From NCBI GenBank assembly GCA_029706075.1, contig JAINUG010000087.1, positions 1,612,001-1,676,000 on the forward strand: 64,000 nt of DNA, given 5' to 3'. Below, piece after piece: positions 37,592 through 49,077 of this stretch (the stretch's first letter is position 1; every line of letters begins with the position of its first letter). This DNA is from Aldrovandia affinis. Lineage: Eukaryota > Chordata > Actinopteri > Notacanthiformes > Halosauridae. The position numbers and the translations under genes are program-made. The notes below the pieces were generated by a model that worked only from the letters and a program-made list of their open reading frames with translations, did not search any database and had not been told where the DNA came from.

Positions 37592-39336
37592 GGGGCGGGT
37601 ATTCTGACTTGAGAGGCGCTGAGCGTAAGATATTCTCATATTTTGACTTGAGTTTGACACCTGTGTAACTCATGAAATGGGAGGTGCGTGGTTGCGCACA
37701 TTGAATAATTCAAAGTCACTCACCTAACCACACTCCCCCTGGTGGCTGATACATTTTAACACAGAGTTGTAATTTCGTTGCTTTCTTCCATTGCAATACA
37801 CTTGCGTGATGGCAATAATGCACTAGTGCAATAAGTACAAATTATCGGCAGATATTTTCTTTAAATCCTGTGATAACATGTGTATGAAATGTTTTCAATA
37901 CTTCATACAATCATTATACTTTGAAATACACATGCACCACATTAAAATGGCATGCACACATTTTCAATCAAATTAAAGTTTAAAATTAAAATGTAAAAAT
38001 ATTATTTGTCAAAATGTTCAAAAAGTATCAACTATAGCCTATATATTTAATCTTGTTACGTCTTATTGCGATTGCCTCCCTCCTATCGCAAGTCTTGATT
38101 TATTAATACATAACTGAATGCTACTGTAGGGCTATTAAATGTCCGTTTGTTTTACGTAGGTGAAATTAGTCAAAATGCTGAAATATTCATGTGTTTTAAA
38201 AAATATATTTTAAATAATTTTTGTTTCTGATTTTCATCCCATTTTTGTAGCCAATTAGGCCCACTATTTCTATGTCAATCCCCCCCCCAGTAATGTGATT
38301 TCGCTGCTGTAGTCCTGCGACCGGTAGTGACGAAGGCAACCTGACGCCTCTTCCGAGACGGCACTCACCAAGTGTCGACCGTAACCCGGTACTACAGGGC
38401 CACTCTTATGCACAGCGAACGTCATGTCGGCTTCCCTCCCCCCTCCCTGGGGCGGACAGCCAATTGCCGCCCCTGGTGGCACTCCCGGCCAGAGCCGACT
38501 TTGGCGAGACGGGGAATTGAACCCCGGTCTCCGTGGCCAGCGTCAGACATTGTAACCACTGGACTACGCGGGAGGCCCTGGTCTGTGTTTTTTAAATGGT
38601 ATTGCTTGAGAACGTAAAGACAATGAGAACCAGTGCAAACCCTGAATAAGAAGGTAAATTAAAAGAAACCTCTGTATCCACTGTTCTTTTTGTAGCCCCA
38701 TCACGTTCGTGCCTCAATCTTTGCCTTTCTCCTGTGTTGACTATGCTTGCTCTGAAAGAACATTATATTCTGTGACATGTGTACTTATATGTCTTTTGGT
38801 TACATTAAGTGATAAAAAGGCTTATTTGATTAATTATAATTGCTGATAGCAACGTGATGTGTGTCAATGGTATAGGGAACATTTGTTTTTCTAATTCATT
38901 TTTTTCTTCCGATGATGGTAATTATAGTCATTATTTCATCTTGGAGTCATGGCACGTAGGCTAATTATGTAATTCCATGTGCAGCCATGTTTAACTGCAT
39001 TTATGTAAGGCTCCTGAGAATCAATGCTGTCAAATGACTTAGGACCATTTTGATTATTACTATTACCTGGTTTAACATAAACAAAACGAGACTACAAACA
39101 CTTTTGTTTCAACGGAATGTAAACACAACACATTTGCAACACATTTATTTGCAGTACGTCAAACAAATTTTTCATTGCACAAAATGGTTTTAAAGACTGC
39201 GCAGGGAAAACAAGTGTGGAATCAGAATATGCTTAACTCGGGATCCAATGGGGTACACATTGGAGTGACGAAAGGCATGGATCTTCTCTCAAACGTGAAA
39301 GATACACGCGCATAACTCAAGTCAGAATACTGCCCC
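37592..39336. mobile_element. Candidate element bounded by inverted repeats
   Basis: The left end has GGTATTCTGACTTGAG (about 37598-37613) after GGGGCG. The right end has CTCAAGTCAGAATAC (39316-39330) before TGCCCC. The 21-22-bp ends match inversely with about two differences and lie 1.7 kb apart. The interior holds one SINE and no transposase that I can recognise. I see no flanking duplication, so its nature is uncertain. Confidence 0.45.
38230..38578 (-). mobile_element. tRNA-derived SINE, second family, best copy
   Basis: On the minus strand the head reads GGGCCTCCCGCGTAGTCCAG then TGGTTACAATG. The B-box GGGGTTCAATTCCCC (about 38512-38526) still forms a T-arm-like stem. A GC-rich body and a tail resembling AAAATGGGATGAAAAT follow. 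The head resembles tRNA-Glu more than the other copies do, but there is no sign of a working tRNA gene. Confidence 0.8.
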
Positions 39337-39388
39337 TAAAAAATAGGGCATTTGAAACAAAAATGTATGTGAAATGATGACCTAGGGC

Positions 39389-39590
39389 ATAGGTACTCAA
39401 CTCTCGGTCCTAAGTAGCTGCAGGTATTTGTTCCAGCCGAGCACTCACTACACCTGATCTCACGGATTAGTATTCCCCCTTTGTTTAAGAGCTGAGCTGA
39501 CTGATATCAGGTGGTTCAGTTGATTGGTTAACACAAATGCCTGCAGCCACTGTGGCCTGTAGGACAGAGATTTGACTATATTGGATCTGG
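39389..39590. mobile_element. Possible degenerate MITE
   Basis: The left end TAGGTACTCAACTCTCGGTC and an inverse-like segment at about 39560-39580 (GTAGGACAGAGATTTGAC) resemble ends of small fish MITEs. Divergence is high and no target duplication was found. Confidence 0.35.
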
Positions 39591-39659
39591 GGTGTTGAGC
39601 TAAATGACAGTGGCTTCATTTCATTCAGTGGGAACGTCTGCCGCTTCCTCTTTCTCACA

Positions 39660-39777
39660 CCTTTTTTTCTCTCTTGTTTCTCTCTCTCTTTCTCTCTCTC
39701 GCTCTCTTTCTCTTTTCTCTCTCTCTCTGTCTTCCGTGTTTGTTCGTCCACACCGGGTCTGCTTCTGTTGTCTCTAG
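39660..39777 (+). other. syt10: Long pyrimidine tract before syt10 exon 2
   Basis: A CT-rich, partly repetitive run (39660-39731) lies about 45 bp upstream of the exon-2 acceptor TCTCTAG/AC (exon begins at 39778). It is an unusually long tract that could bind polypyrimidine-binding splicing regulators, but this is inference. Confidence 0.5.
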
Positions 39778-40156
39778 ACATCTCTGTCAGTCTCCTTGCT
39801 GTGGTCGTCGGTTTCTGTGGCCTCGCCCTGTTGGTAGTCTCTCTGTTTGTCTTTTGGAAGCTGTGCTGGCCCATTTGGAGGAGCAAAGCTCTCTTGTCTC
39901 ACGCCAGCAGCGCCCCACAGGGTGCCTTGCCCCCCCTGCTCCCAGAGGCCCCTCCGGCGGAGGAGAAGAAGGCACCTGAGGTGGAGGTGAAGGTGAAGGC
40001 CAATGGCCGTAGCACAGTCAAGCTCCTGGAGGCTGCCATGAAGATCAGCCAGACCTCGCCAGACATCCCGGCCGAAGTGCAGACCACCCTGAAGGAGAGA
40101 CTGGTCAAACATGCTAAGGTCCAGAGGCAGACCACCGAGCCAGCCTCCTCTTCCAG
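39778..40156 (+). CDS. syt10: syt10 coding exon 2, transmembrane segment and linker
   Basis: Residues 50-175 plus two bases of Arg176. The exon opens with DISVSLLAVVVGFCG and LALLVVSLFVFWKLCW, the single transmembrane helix (about 53-76), with cysteine 79 just inside the membrane as a possible palmitoylation site. The cytosolic linker follows. It has a Pro/Glu-rich variable stretch (about 95-125), then a conserved block KISQTSPDIPAEVQTTLKER (about 140-160), very close to mammalian SYT10. The acceptor is CTCTAG/ACATC and the donor TTCCAG/GTACTG after 40156. The frame continues past the donor without a stop for some way, but that part is intronic. Confidence 0.94.
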
Positions 40157-40479
40157 GTACTGCCTCTCATCTCAAAGAGCTTACCCACCCCTTTACCATA
40201 TAGATCCTGTCCCTCATCTCAAAAAGCTTACCCTTTACCATAGTAATAATGTATCCTTGTGCAGGGGTCTTGTGAATTATTGTCCAGCTGGTTTTTAAGA
40301 AATAAGAACATAATCCATTTATATGTTAAATACATACTACTTTTTGGATTTTCTAGAGTTCAGGAGTCCTGTTTTGGCAATTCCTCTGAAATTAACTTGT
40401 ACACATGTGGTATATTTTATAGGTCGGTATATAAGATTTTCATCAACATATAACACCATTTCACTGAAGAAGGCAGGCA
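40157..40479 (+). other. syt10: syt10 intron 2, start
   Basis: No gene or named repeat is visible. The segment CTCATCTCAAAGAGCTTACC and a similar one occur about 45 bp apart (about 40167 and 40213), a small local duplication. Confidence 0.45.
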
Positions 40480-42180
40480 GTATGGCAAAACATTTGAATC
40501 TTTACCCTCATCTTAAGGGGGTAAACATCATCGGACGTTCTACCACTACACGCTACCGCTACAGGGTAACAAAGTGTCAATCCAAGATGGCAGCATGTCA
40601 GTTTGTTTCATCCATGTCTACTCCATGAATTCTAAATGTTATTATTTTATTAAGTGTTTTATGTTTTAGCTAAATCAACCTAGTGAAGGTTACCTACGAT
40701 CATCATCTTTTTATTGACTTTGGAGTAGTCTAATGTTACATATAGAGTTACTAGCAGCTGCTAACGAAGTTAGCTATAGGACAGCTTTGAAAATCCAAAC
40801 ATTTTTGGACCTACCTGTTGCCTCTGATTGAACTATGCTGCACCCGTTGCTCCACTGCCTCCCGACTGTGTCTGCTCCATCTGTCCGCTGTTGGTCTCTC
40901 CTGTGCAGCAGGCTTCCTGGTCTGCAGCAGCCCCTCAACTCCACGGTGCCTAGCCTCTCATCTACGCCCGCCTGACTGGTTCACTGTTCCTCACACAGCT
41001 GCTGCAAGTTCTTGCCCCAGCTGGCTACCTGCTGCTCCCTCGGTTTGGTCAGTTCAGCGGGTAGGCCTTTTGCTCTTCCGCTGCGCTGTCCTGCTGGTGG
41101 AGGTGACAGCTGGCTCGGGTGCTTGCCGTGTGCTGCTCATTTGTGGTGGAACTTGGTTTGGTCTACACAGTGAACTGATAGGCTGGGCTCCGATTTTGGG
41201 CTTTGTCTTTGGCGTATCACATTACGTATTAAGTTATGTCTCCATGGTAGTATTGCAGAATATCCTTCTTTCTGAATAATGGCTGTGTTGAACTGCTATG
41301 GAGATGATCGCTGGTTGGAGCATGATCTTGTCTCTAGTGTGTGTTTCCCGCTTGACATTCCGAGGGGATACACTCTCCCTTCGGCCCACGATCCGAAAGG
41401 ACCACCAGTGCTGTGCAATCTTACATCGGCTACTTTGCCTGTCTGTTTTAAAATATTTTTTCACCTCCTCGGAGAGCATTCGCAAACTTTGCTAATCTCA
41501 TGAACTCCAGGAGGGAATTATCAGGCTGTATGGCAAGGAAGAGATGCTTGGTCTTCTTATTATTAATGCTTTCCGGTAATGTTGCACCCAACCCAGGTCC
41601 TCCATCCAACTGTAGCACATTGAAAAATAAGCCAGATCTGGGAATTATTCACTTAAATGTGTGCAGTTTGCTGTCTAAAATCGATATGACACGGATTTGG
41701 ACTGAATCCACCGATGCAGATTTTATTGTTCTCTCTGAAACCTGGCTTAGCAAATCAATTTTAGACGAGGATATATCTATTGATGGCTACAATATCTTTC
41801 GTACAGATCAACCCAAGAAAGGGAGCAGTGTTGCCATTTATTCCAAGTCTAAATTTCCTCTAAATGTAGCACTTGTAAAACTGTCAGCTAGCAATTTGAA
41901 TTTTCAGCTGCTAATATTAAAGTGTTTAATGGGCATTCTATCACCATTGTCAGTTGCTATAGGCCCCTGTCTGCATCCAGGGATACCTTAACCTCCCTAT
42001 TGCAGCCTTTATCTCAATTACATTTTAGTGAGATCGTCTTGTTAGGAGACCTGAATTGGGACTGGTTGACATCGGTCTCTGATGATTTTAAAGCCCATTG
42101 TGCATCAATGAATCTTACTCAATTGATTGAATGTCCTACCCTGTCTTATTTTTTAAATACAAATAAATAAAAAGGGAAAA
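40480..42180 (+). mobile_element. LINE 5' end, 3' truncated
   Basis: The part after 41500 encodes the start of a LINE ORF2 (next entry). The stretch before it, about 40480-41499, is GC-richer and looks like its 5' leader or ORF1 region, but I recognise no ORF1 motif. The reverse transcriptase is absent: the homology stops at about 42175 in an A-rich run. Most LINE fragments lack the 5' end, so this is the reverse of the usual pattern. Confidence 0.65.
41500..42170 (+). pseudogene. LINE AP-endonuclease remnant
   Basis: The frame from 41500 has SGNVAPNPGP (a common start of LINE ORF2), LGIIHLNVCSLLSKID, DFIVLSETWLSKSI and ISIDGYNIFRTDQPKKGSSV. A one-base frameshift near 41920 moves the rest to another frame, with SITIVSCYRPLSA and IVLLGDLNWDW. 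The catalytic-type motifs SETWL and GDLNWD of the apurinic endonuclease are present. The frame ends at about 42170 in a stop, before any reverse transcriptase. Non-functional. Confidence 0.85.
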
Positions 42181-42299
42181 AACGTTGAGTGCGGATGTTT
42201 TTGTATAGAGATCTGCACGCTAAACTGTGTTTACACCTATATGTGTTTGTGCATGTATTTAGATTTATTTATATTTATTTTAATTGTTTGATACATGGT

Positions 42300-42420
42300 T
42301 TTATTTTCTGTAGATTATTGTGGACAGGTGTTGGAAATTAGCCTTTGACTATAGACACTTAAAGCAATGCACCTGAAACACAGTTGCTTGAAAGCAAAGC
42401 ACTGAAGACATCTCTGTACT
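42300..42420 (+). repeat. Dispersed repeat matching 26470-26640 in reverse
   Basis: GGACAGGTGTTGGAAATTAG and CCTTTGACTATAGACACTTA pair with the reverse strand of 26567-26625. It follows the LINE 5' fragment and could be the 3' end of the same element after an internal deletion. Confidence 0.45.
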
Positions 42421-42424
42421 TAAC

Positions 42425-42745
42425 ATTACATTACATTTGACATTTTAAGCATTTAGCAGATGCTCTTATCCAGAGCGAAATGTGCATAAATACATAGTAG
42501 GAACAATCATAGTACGCGCAAGAGATCAGTTCAGTAATACAGCGATAGACATCATTGCAGGTAGCTGTGTACCATACCTGTAATACTGGGAAGGAAAAGG
42601 CTAGTTTTTTTTCTTATTTAATTTATTTATTTATTAGTGGAGTAAGCAGGGGTATACAGTGTAGAGCAAGCAGGCAGTGGTGATGGCAATTACCTAGATG
42701 TACAGAGTTCAGTGGTAGTGGAGTCTGCTAAAGCCTCAGTCCAAA
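42425..42745 (-). mobile_element. L2-like LINE, 3' end only
   Basis: On the minus strand it carries the L2-type tail (GCAGATGCTCTTATCCAGAG at about 42458), the AGCGATAGACATCATTGCAG segment and the GTGGAGTCTG end. It is 5' truncated just at the end of the coding part. Confidence 0.85.
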
Positions 42746-44157
42746 CAGCTTCCCGGGTTTGGAAGTACTTGAGTGTTGGACTTGTACACATATTGCCACT
42801 GTAGGGAACCTGCTGCTGGGTTCAGCACAGACAGGGCTAAGATTAGAACTCATTACTTTAATTCGGATTGTCTGCTTAATGGCTCAGCAGACAAAAGGCA
42901 GAACTTAAATGCTCTTTAAATGCCAGAACTGTCCATTTCACCATCAAGAGGGCCCTAAGAACTGACTTGGTACATTGGAAGTTTCAAGGAAGAAAGTGGT
43001 CTTTTACTTTACGTATTCAAGGGCAGGAAGACAAAAGCCCCTCTGTTTCTATGCACACCCTATAATCATGAAATACTGCTTCCTCTATTTAAAGTAAATG
43101 AGTCACGCTGCCATGGCAACAGTAGTAAACGACCCCAGTAATTAAACAATCAGTTCCTTGTCTCTTTGTTCTGATGACTGTGCTTAACGAGTATGGTGCA
43201 ATTAGAGACTGGGCCCAGTGGAACTGACGTGCTAAGGGCCCCTCGTCCTACGGGGACCTGCCACACAGCTGCACTCTGTCTCCTGGAGGAAGCCATTAAT
43301 GACACCTACTTTAGCTTGCCATTAAGGGCTCTTAAAGGTCAAGGTCTTCATGTAATTTATACTTAAACTTGGAGCAAGTAAAGGGCACATGAATCTGTTT
43401 AAAACACTGCAGTGATTATGAGTATGGACCAGGTTCATCAATTCATCAGTTCAGACATCTCCAGCCTGTATGGAGTGATGTGGCTGCCCTCAGCCTATAT
43501 TACCAAAAGATGCACAATTGTTCCTTGGGAATGTGATGACAGTGCAGAAGCTTTGGAAGGATTTTCTTTGTGCATGACCTAATCTTTCCTCAATATTTGC
43601 AAATGTGAAGCATAATATTGTGAAATGTTTGGTGTATACTTTTTTGCTTAACATTACAAGAAAACAACTGTTTTAGCTCGCTAGCAAGTGCTGATATCAC
43701 ATGGGGATAATGTTATATTCCTAGCTGTCTGATCCCAGTAAAAACCTAGTGTCTTATGAGCTGCAGGTTTTTATTTCTGGATGGACACTTTTTTTTCTCA
43801 ATATTTGCCAATGTCGACCGTATATCATTGAGCGTTTGTGATAAAAATAGGAGTTTCATTCAAATAATTAACAAAGTAATGCTCATTTACATCCATGGGT
43901 AACCCTCATGCAAGGTGTATGGACTGAACAGCCACGTTAAATTCATAATTACTAACATCCCATGAACATTTCAGTCAGATAATTATCTGGTCCATTACTT
44001 AAATGTGCCCTTGAATTGAGTAGTATTTTGCTCACATACTATACTGATATAGAGCTATTGATATTTATCCAGCAATGTTTGGGTGAAATTGAGCAGAAAA
44101 ATTGAACAGTTTTAATACAAATCCATCCATGCGTGATATAGCCATGTAGCCACTCAC
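42746..44157 (+). other. syt10: syt10 intron 2, middle, no feature
   Basis: No ORF or named repeat could be supported. Confidence 0.5.
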
Positions 44158-45056
44158 TAGGGCTGTGATGGTATGATAACTGTACTACTCAATATCACGG
44201 TTTTCGGTATATCACAGTATCAGTTTTTAAGCTAAAGAAAGTATCACACAAAGTTTACAACTTGATCGGTTTAATCTGTTTAATTGAAAAATAAAACAAA
44301 TGCAACTGAATATAGTTCACTCCTTATAATTGCATGTTTAAATCAATTTAAATCATTCATTTTGCGAATTAAGCAACATTTTGCTTTATCCCGTTATCAG
44401 CTTATCGGATCTAGTACTATCTTTAGCTACTCACTTTTTCCATTGTGGCATAACGTGAAGGATGATGCTCACGCAGGTGGAATGCAAGGTTTGACATGTT
44501 CCCTCCTCTGGCTGTTACATGTTTCCCACATTCTCTCAGATGGGAAATCCGTTCTCAACAACAACACCATCTTTTTTTCTGAATCCAAAGTGAGTCCACA
44601 CGGATGAGTTTGCTTTTTTGGGGGATATAATTTGTCATTACAGACCGCCTCAGCATCAGTGTCAGACATTGCAAGTTTTATAAGGGACTGCAAACGGAAA
44701 TTTATGCCGTGTATCTAGCTTGCTAAAAACAGCTACCTACCAGGGTTGGGAAATGCGAGGGAGCTGTCTGCACGTGCGCAATCGCGTTGTCCACAAAAAA
44801 AAATGCAAGAACAGCCAACGAGGTGGTGGGATTAAATGGCATTAGCAGACACCCCAGGTCCAGTATTACTGTATATGATTTAATATGGGTTATTTAGACA
44901 TTTTAGTAGGATAACAGATTAAATCTTTTTTTCCCACATGAAAATAGCTTTTGCCACGTGATTTACTATCACGGTATTACGTTAGGTTTATGATAGTACT
45001 ATTTAATATTTTAATATTGTGGTATACCATCATAACGGTATACCGTCACACCCTTA
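44158..45056. mobile_element. Terminal-inverted-repeat element, 0.9 kb
   Basis: The left end TAGGGCTGTGATGGTAT and the right end (reverse complement TAAGGGTGTGACGGTAT) are imperfect inverted repeats. Further inside, GGTAT-rich segments also pair. Such AGGGCTGTGACGGTAT-type ends belong to a common fish DNA transposon. It has no transposase, and I could not see a clear target duplication. It ends about 50 bp before the foldback element. Confidence 0.65.
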
Positions 45057-45350
45057 CAACTGGCCTACGTGTTTTTACAGATGGCACCACAGGGCTCCAG
45101 ACTAACATTTTCGGTGGCACCAACTTTTTCAGTTGGTGGCACTGTGATGGCAATATCAGTCCGGGTGCCAATATGAGCCCTAGGTGATGTAATCCGGGTG
45201 AATATCAGTCGGCGATGTCATCGAATTTTGGACTGCAGTTGCTATGCCAACATGACGTGCTCGCATTCCTGAGTGAGAAAACGGTAAAGAATGTGTCCGG
45301 GGTGTCCGGGTGATGTAATTTAGCTACGAATAAGATGTACAGCTAAATTA

Positions 45351-45734
45351 GCTGCCTTGCTACGAACATAATATATGAAATATAATATATAATTATATTA
45401 TAATTATATAGCCAGCTAGCTACGGACATAACAATATGCATTGTCTGTTCAGCTGCACAGTTAAGTTAGCTGCCTTGCTACGAACATAATATATGAATTA
45501 TAATATAGAATTATAGGCTATTATAATGATATAGGCAGCTAGCTACGGACATAATAGTATCCTTTGTCTGTTCAGCTGCACAGTTAAGTTCGCTGCCTTG
45601 CTACGAATATAATATATGAATTATAATATAGAATTATAGGCTATTATAATGATATAGGCAGCTAGCTACGGACATAATAGTATCCTTTGTCTGTTCAGCT
45701 GCACAGTTAAGTTCGCTGCCTAGCTACGAACATA
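45351..45734 (+). repeat. Tandem array, left arm of foldback
   Basis: Units start with GCTGCCTTGCTACGAACATA at 45351, 45469, 45592 and 45715, giving periods of 118, 123 and 123 bp. The last is partial. Each includes TATAATATAGAATTATAGGC and GCTAGCTACGGACATAATAG-like segments. The AT-rich part of each unit is itself nearly self-complementary. Confidence 0.85.
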
Positions 45735-46388
45735 ATATATGGATCGCCTGCTTAGATGGCTAGTGAAATATTTGCTAGTAAAATAAAAATCGTGATAACA
45801 GCATTATCGTTTCCTTTTTGTATAGGAGCTGTGCTTATATTGTTAATTGTTTTAGATTTTACATTGTGTTAGTGATGCTAGTGGGGAGTTCGCTGTTTCA
45901 CACATAATAATAATAGATATATCATATATCCTGACATTCCTTGAGTAGCCTTCGCGTTTTAATGGATGTAAATGCTAGCTAACGTCACCGACAGTGTTTA
46001 TGCTCAACTCATGTGGGTAACGTTACAAGAGTTCATTTCACAGATAACAGGCCATAACGTGGGATGGACTAGTTTGCTATATTAACTTACTGTAGTACCC
46101 ACAAGACAAGACTATTTCTTTCACACACACACCATCATTTTAAACCTTGCAGTGTTATTCGTTGTATACATAGCAAGCTAGTCCATCCCACAATTGGATG
46201 AGGTGGTGTAACATAACTCAGTAATTCAGAATACTGTTGCTGGGATTTAAATCCATCCATGGCTATATTATACACTCCTATACAAAAAGGAAATGATAAA
46301 GGTTATCTGTTATCACAATTTTTATTTTACTAGCAAGTATTTCACTAGCCATCTAAGCAGGCGATCCATATATTATGTTCGTTGCAAG

Positions 46389-46680
46389 GCAGCGAATTTA
46401 ACTGTGCAGCTGAACAGACAAAGGATACAATTATGTCCGTAGCTAGCTATATCATTATAATAGCCTATAATTCTATATTATAATTCATATATTATATTCG
46501 TAGCAAGGCAGCGAACTTAACTGTGCAACTGAACAGACAAAGGATACAATTATGTCCGTGGCTAGCTAGCTATATCATTATAATAGCCTATAATTCTATA
46601 TTATAATTCATATATTATATTCGTAGCAAGGCAGCGAATTTAACTGTGCAGCTGAACAGACAAAGGATACAATTATGTCC
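46389..46680 (-). repeat. Tandem array, right arm of foldback
   Basis: Reverse-strand copies of the left-arm unit. GCAGCGAA-type starts lie at 46389, 46508 and 46631 (periods 119 and 123), the last partial. It has fewer units than the left arm, so the arms have changed size since they formed or have exchanged units unevenly. Confidence 0.85.
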
Positions 46681-46756
46681 CTGGACACATTCTTTCACCC
46701 TGGACACATTATTTCACCCTGGACACATTCTTTCACCCCGGACACATTCTTTCCCG
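46681..46756 (+). repeat. 19-bp minisatellite, four copies
   Basis: Four units of CTGGACACATTCTTTCACC with one or a few changes each. The left arm has only one counterpart (AAAGAATGTGTCCGG, about 45288), so the expansion is specific to the right arm. Confidence 0.85.
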
Positions 46757-46958
46757 TTTTCTCACTCAGGAATGCGAGCACGTCATGTTGGCATAGCAAC
46801 TGCAGTCCAAAATTCCGATGACATCACCTGATGACATCGCCCCGGACTGATATTCACCCGGATTACATCACCTAGGGCTCATATTGGCACCCGGACTGAT
46901 ATTGCCGTGACAGCACCAGCACATGATTTGGTCACACCAAAATTTTGCCACGGCACAT

Positions 46959-47271
46959 CACGATAGAAATCATGAGGACTTTTAGATACAACAGTAATTC
47001 AGAAGCCCACTTACCTAACAAGTACTGAACATGACCTTTAAAATGGCTGAGGGCTGAATATCAGTCAAGTATACTTAGCACTACCAATGTCCAGCCCAGT
47101 AAGAGACAAACGAGCCTGTCATACTGGCTCGAGCTCGACTGAGGGCTAGACGGTCACACTCTGCCTTTGTGACCTGTAGCAAGGGAGATTATCCTGTAAA
47201 AAAAACCCATCCCAGCCATAAATCACTTTTGCATCAACCTATTTCAGAGGTGTAAATTGAAAAACCAACAA
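46959..47271 (+). other. syt10: syt10 intron 2, no feature
   Basis: Nothing that I can name. Confidence 0.45.
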
Positions 47272-47466
47272 CAACACACTAACCTTTTCTTTCCCAGTGT
47301 TACAGGTATGATACGCAGACGCCTGCAATGATGTCTATTGCTGTATTACTGCACTGATCTTGTGCGCTAACTATGATTGTTCTTACCATGTATTAATGCA
47401 CATCTTCTAAGTTGCTCTGGATAAGAGCGTCTGCTAAATGCTTAAAATGTAAAATGTAAAATGTAC
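47272..47466 (+). mobile_element. L2-like LINE, 3' end only
   Basis: It begins in ACACTAACCTTTTCTTTCCC, close to the same segment at 23792 in the longer copy, and continues to GATAAGAGCGTCTGCTAAAT (about 47421) and AATGTAAA repeats. It is strongly 5' truncated. Confidence 0.85.
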
Positions 47467-47572
47467 ACTGGCCATTTTATCTAGCCACAAAAGCTGTTTG
47501 CAAATCCAGACATGTTCTTCAAAGGAGCAGAGGAAAAAGCTTGATTGACGCATACATTGTGATCATTTTACA

Positions 47573-47956
47573 TACAGGTAACTGCCAAAATAAAGGAAAC
47601 ACTTAAATGAGTGATACTGACAGCTCTGTTATGGTATAGGGTGCATTTTCCTGGCATGATTTAGGTCCACTCAACCCCGTAGAGAGCAAGGCAAAGACCA
47701 ATAAATACAAAGCCATTCTCAGTAATCACCTTCATCCTGCGGTGAAGCATTTCTATGCTGATGGGTGTTGTCTCTGCCAGGATGACAATGCCCCCATCCA
47801 CAGGGTACGAGTGGTCATTGACTGGTTTTATGAGCATTAAAATGATATAAACCGTATTGACTACCCGACACTTGTAGAATCTATGTCAAGGTGCATTGAA
47901 GCTGGTCAGGTGTATTACGATACTTTATGTTGGTGTTTCCTTTATTTTGGCACCTG
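47573..47956 (+). mobile_element. Tc1-like deletion derivative
   Basis: The ends ACTGCCAAAATAAAGGAAAC and its inverse (GTTTCCTTTATTTTGGCACC) are inverted repeats. The interior matches the C-terminal half of a Tc1 transposase with stops (KYKAILSDHLHP-like, then a QDDNAPIHR-like block at about 47780-47805). The N-terminal half is missing. Related remnants lie at 56597 (minus) and 62646. Confidence 0.8.
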
Positions 47957-49077
47957 GTTTTGGTCACCTGCATATTCCTGTTTCAAAATGGTCAATGTCA
48001 AAACATCTATCAAAATGGAGTGTTTTCTGGAACAGGTATTTAAAAAATGAGCTCCAGAGAAAATTTCAGTTGGAAAGTCAGTGAGCCTTACATGGATGAT
48101 ACTTAAATATACATTAAGTCTGGGCACTTTCCCTGGGTTTTCACTTGGAAGGTGCCTTTCAGGCCTCTTTAACTTCACTACAGGAGCCATGAAATCCTAG
48201 CAGCAGATTCATGTGTTTTTGTAAGACCTGGCGAGAACCAGTGAAGCTGCTGTAGTGAAGCGGGTCCCTGGCAGCTGGCCTACGATGTGGACGGCCTACA
48301 GCATGCTGGTTCTGTTGGGTTTAAATTCACATCAAAGCAGCCTGTGGACTTCAGGCAGCAGCATGGCGAGGATCCCACAGTTCACCCTCAAAGAGAGAAT
48401 TCAATGACGAAGTTAAATGATCAACTTGACCAAATAACTAAAAAAATCACCTTAATTTGTGCCTCTGAATGATGTCGGTCAGTCACTAGACTTTTCCTCC
48501 CATAATGCACTTCAGAAAAGGTGATTTTATTCGATTTTTTCTCATAAACCCAAGATATTGCATTATTTTCAATTTGAAGAGTACCAAAAATGTTTATTAC
48601 ATTCCGAGAGTTAATTCTTTGAGGATTTATGTTATACAATTTACCTTTTTAAAAATGTTTTGTTTGTGAAGTTGTTGTGATTTTCTCAGTGAAACCTATA
48701 GTGGCATTGTAGGTCTGCTGCCATCAGTAAATTAACTGTTGAAAACCATGGGAAAAGGTGTTAGTTGCTAGGAGACAAAGTTGAACTCCAAGGATGGTTA
48801 AAAAATGCAAGTTATTGATGGCAGTCATTTTAGCCTAAACATCTTTTCGAGAACATCATGTCTCAAAGTATATTAAACGAATCAACAAGCTGGGCATTCC
48901 AATACCACAATACCATTTACTTAACTGAAACATTCTACAGTTTAAATGAAATTATGTGTTGTGTTGGCAAGTCTGTAGCTTTATTCCTTATTGAAGCTAT
49001 TAATCTCAGTAAATAGTGGAAAATATTTTCCCTTTTTCATTCAGATTTGATCAGGTTTTAATGTGATAAAATCAGTC
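47957..49077 (+). other. syt10: syt10 intron 2, no feature
   Basis: Intronic sequence with no ORF or repeat that I can name. Confidence 0.5.

Larger units (their letters stand above)
45108..46958. mobile_element. Large foldback element with tandem arrays in both arms
   Basis: Sequence from about 45108 is repeated inverted up to about 46958. Outer blocks: CAATATCAGTCCGGGTGCCA and ATATGAGCCCTAGGTGATGT (about 45153-45193) pair with 46857-46900. The block GCATTCCTGAGTGAGAAAAC pairs with 46757-46780. Then come tandem arrays (separate entries). The block GGATCGCCTGCTTAGATGGC (about 45741) pairs with about 46350-46369, extending to GTATAGGAG (about 45828) against 46275. Inner blocks GTGGGATGGACTAG (about 46059) and CTAGTCCATCCCAC (about 46176) pair again around an 85-bp centre. 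No transposase is visible. It resembles foldback-type elements. Confidence 0.8.

Noticed and set aside
38500..38578. Functional tRNA-Glu gene
   Set aside because: Only A- and B-box regions resemble a tRNA. The acceptor stem does not close and the sequence continues into a SINE body.
39485..40112. Minus-strand ORFs across syt10 exon 2
   Set aside because: They are reverse-strand shadows of the coding exon and of the CT-rich tract.
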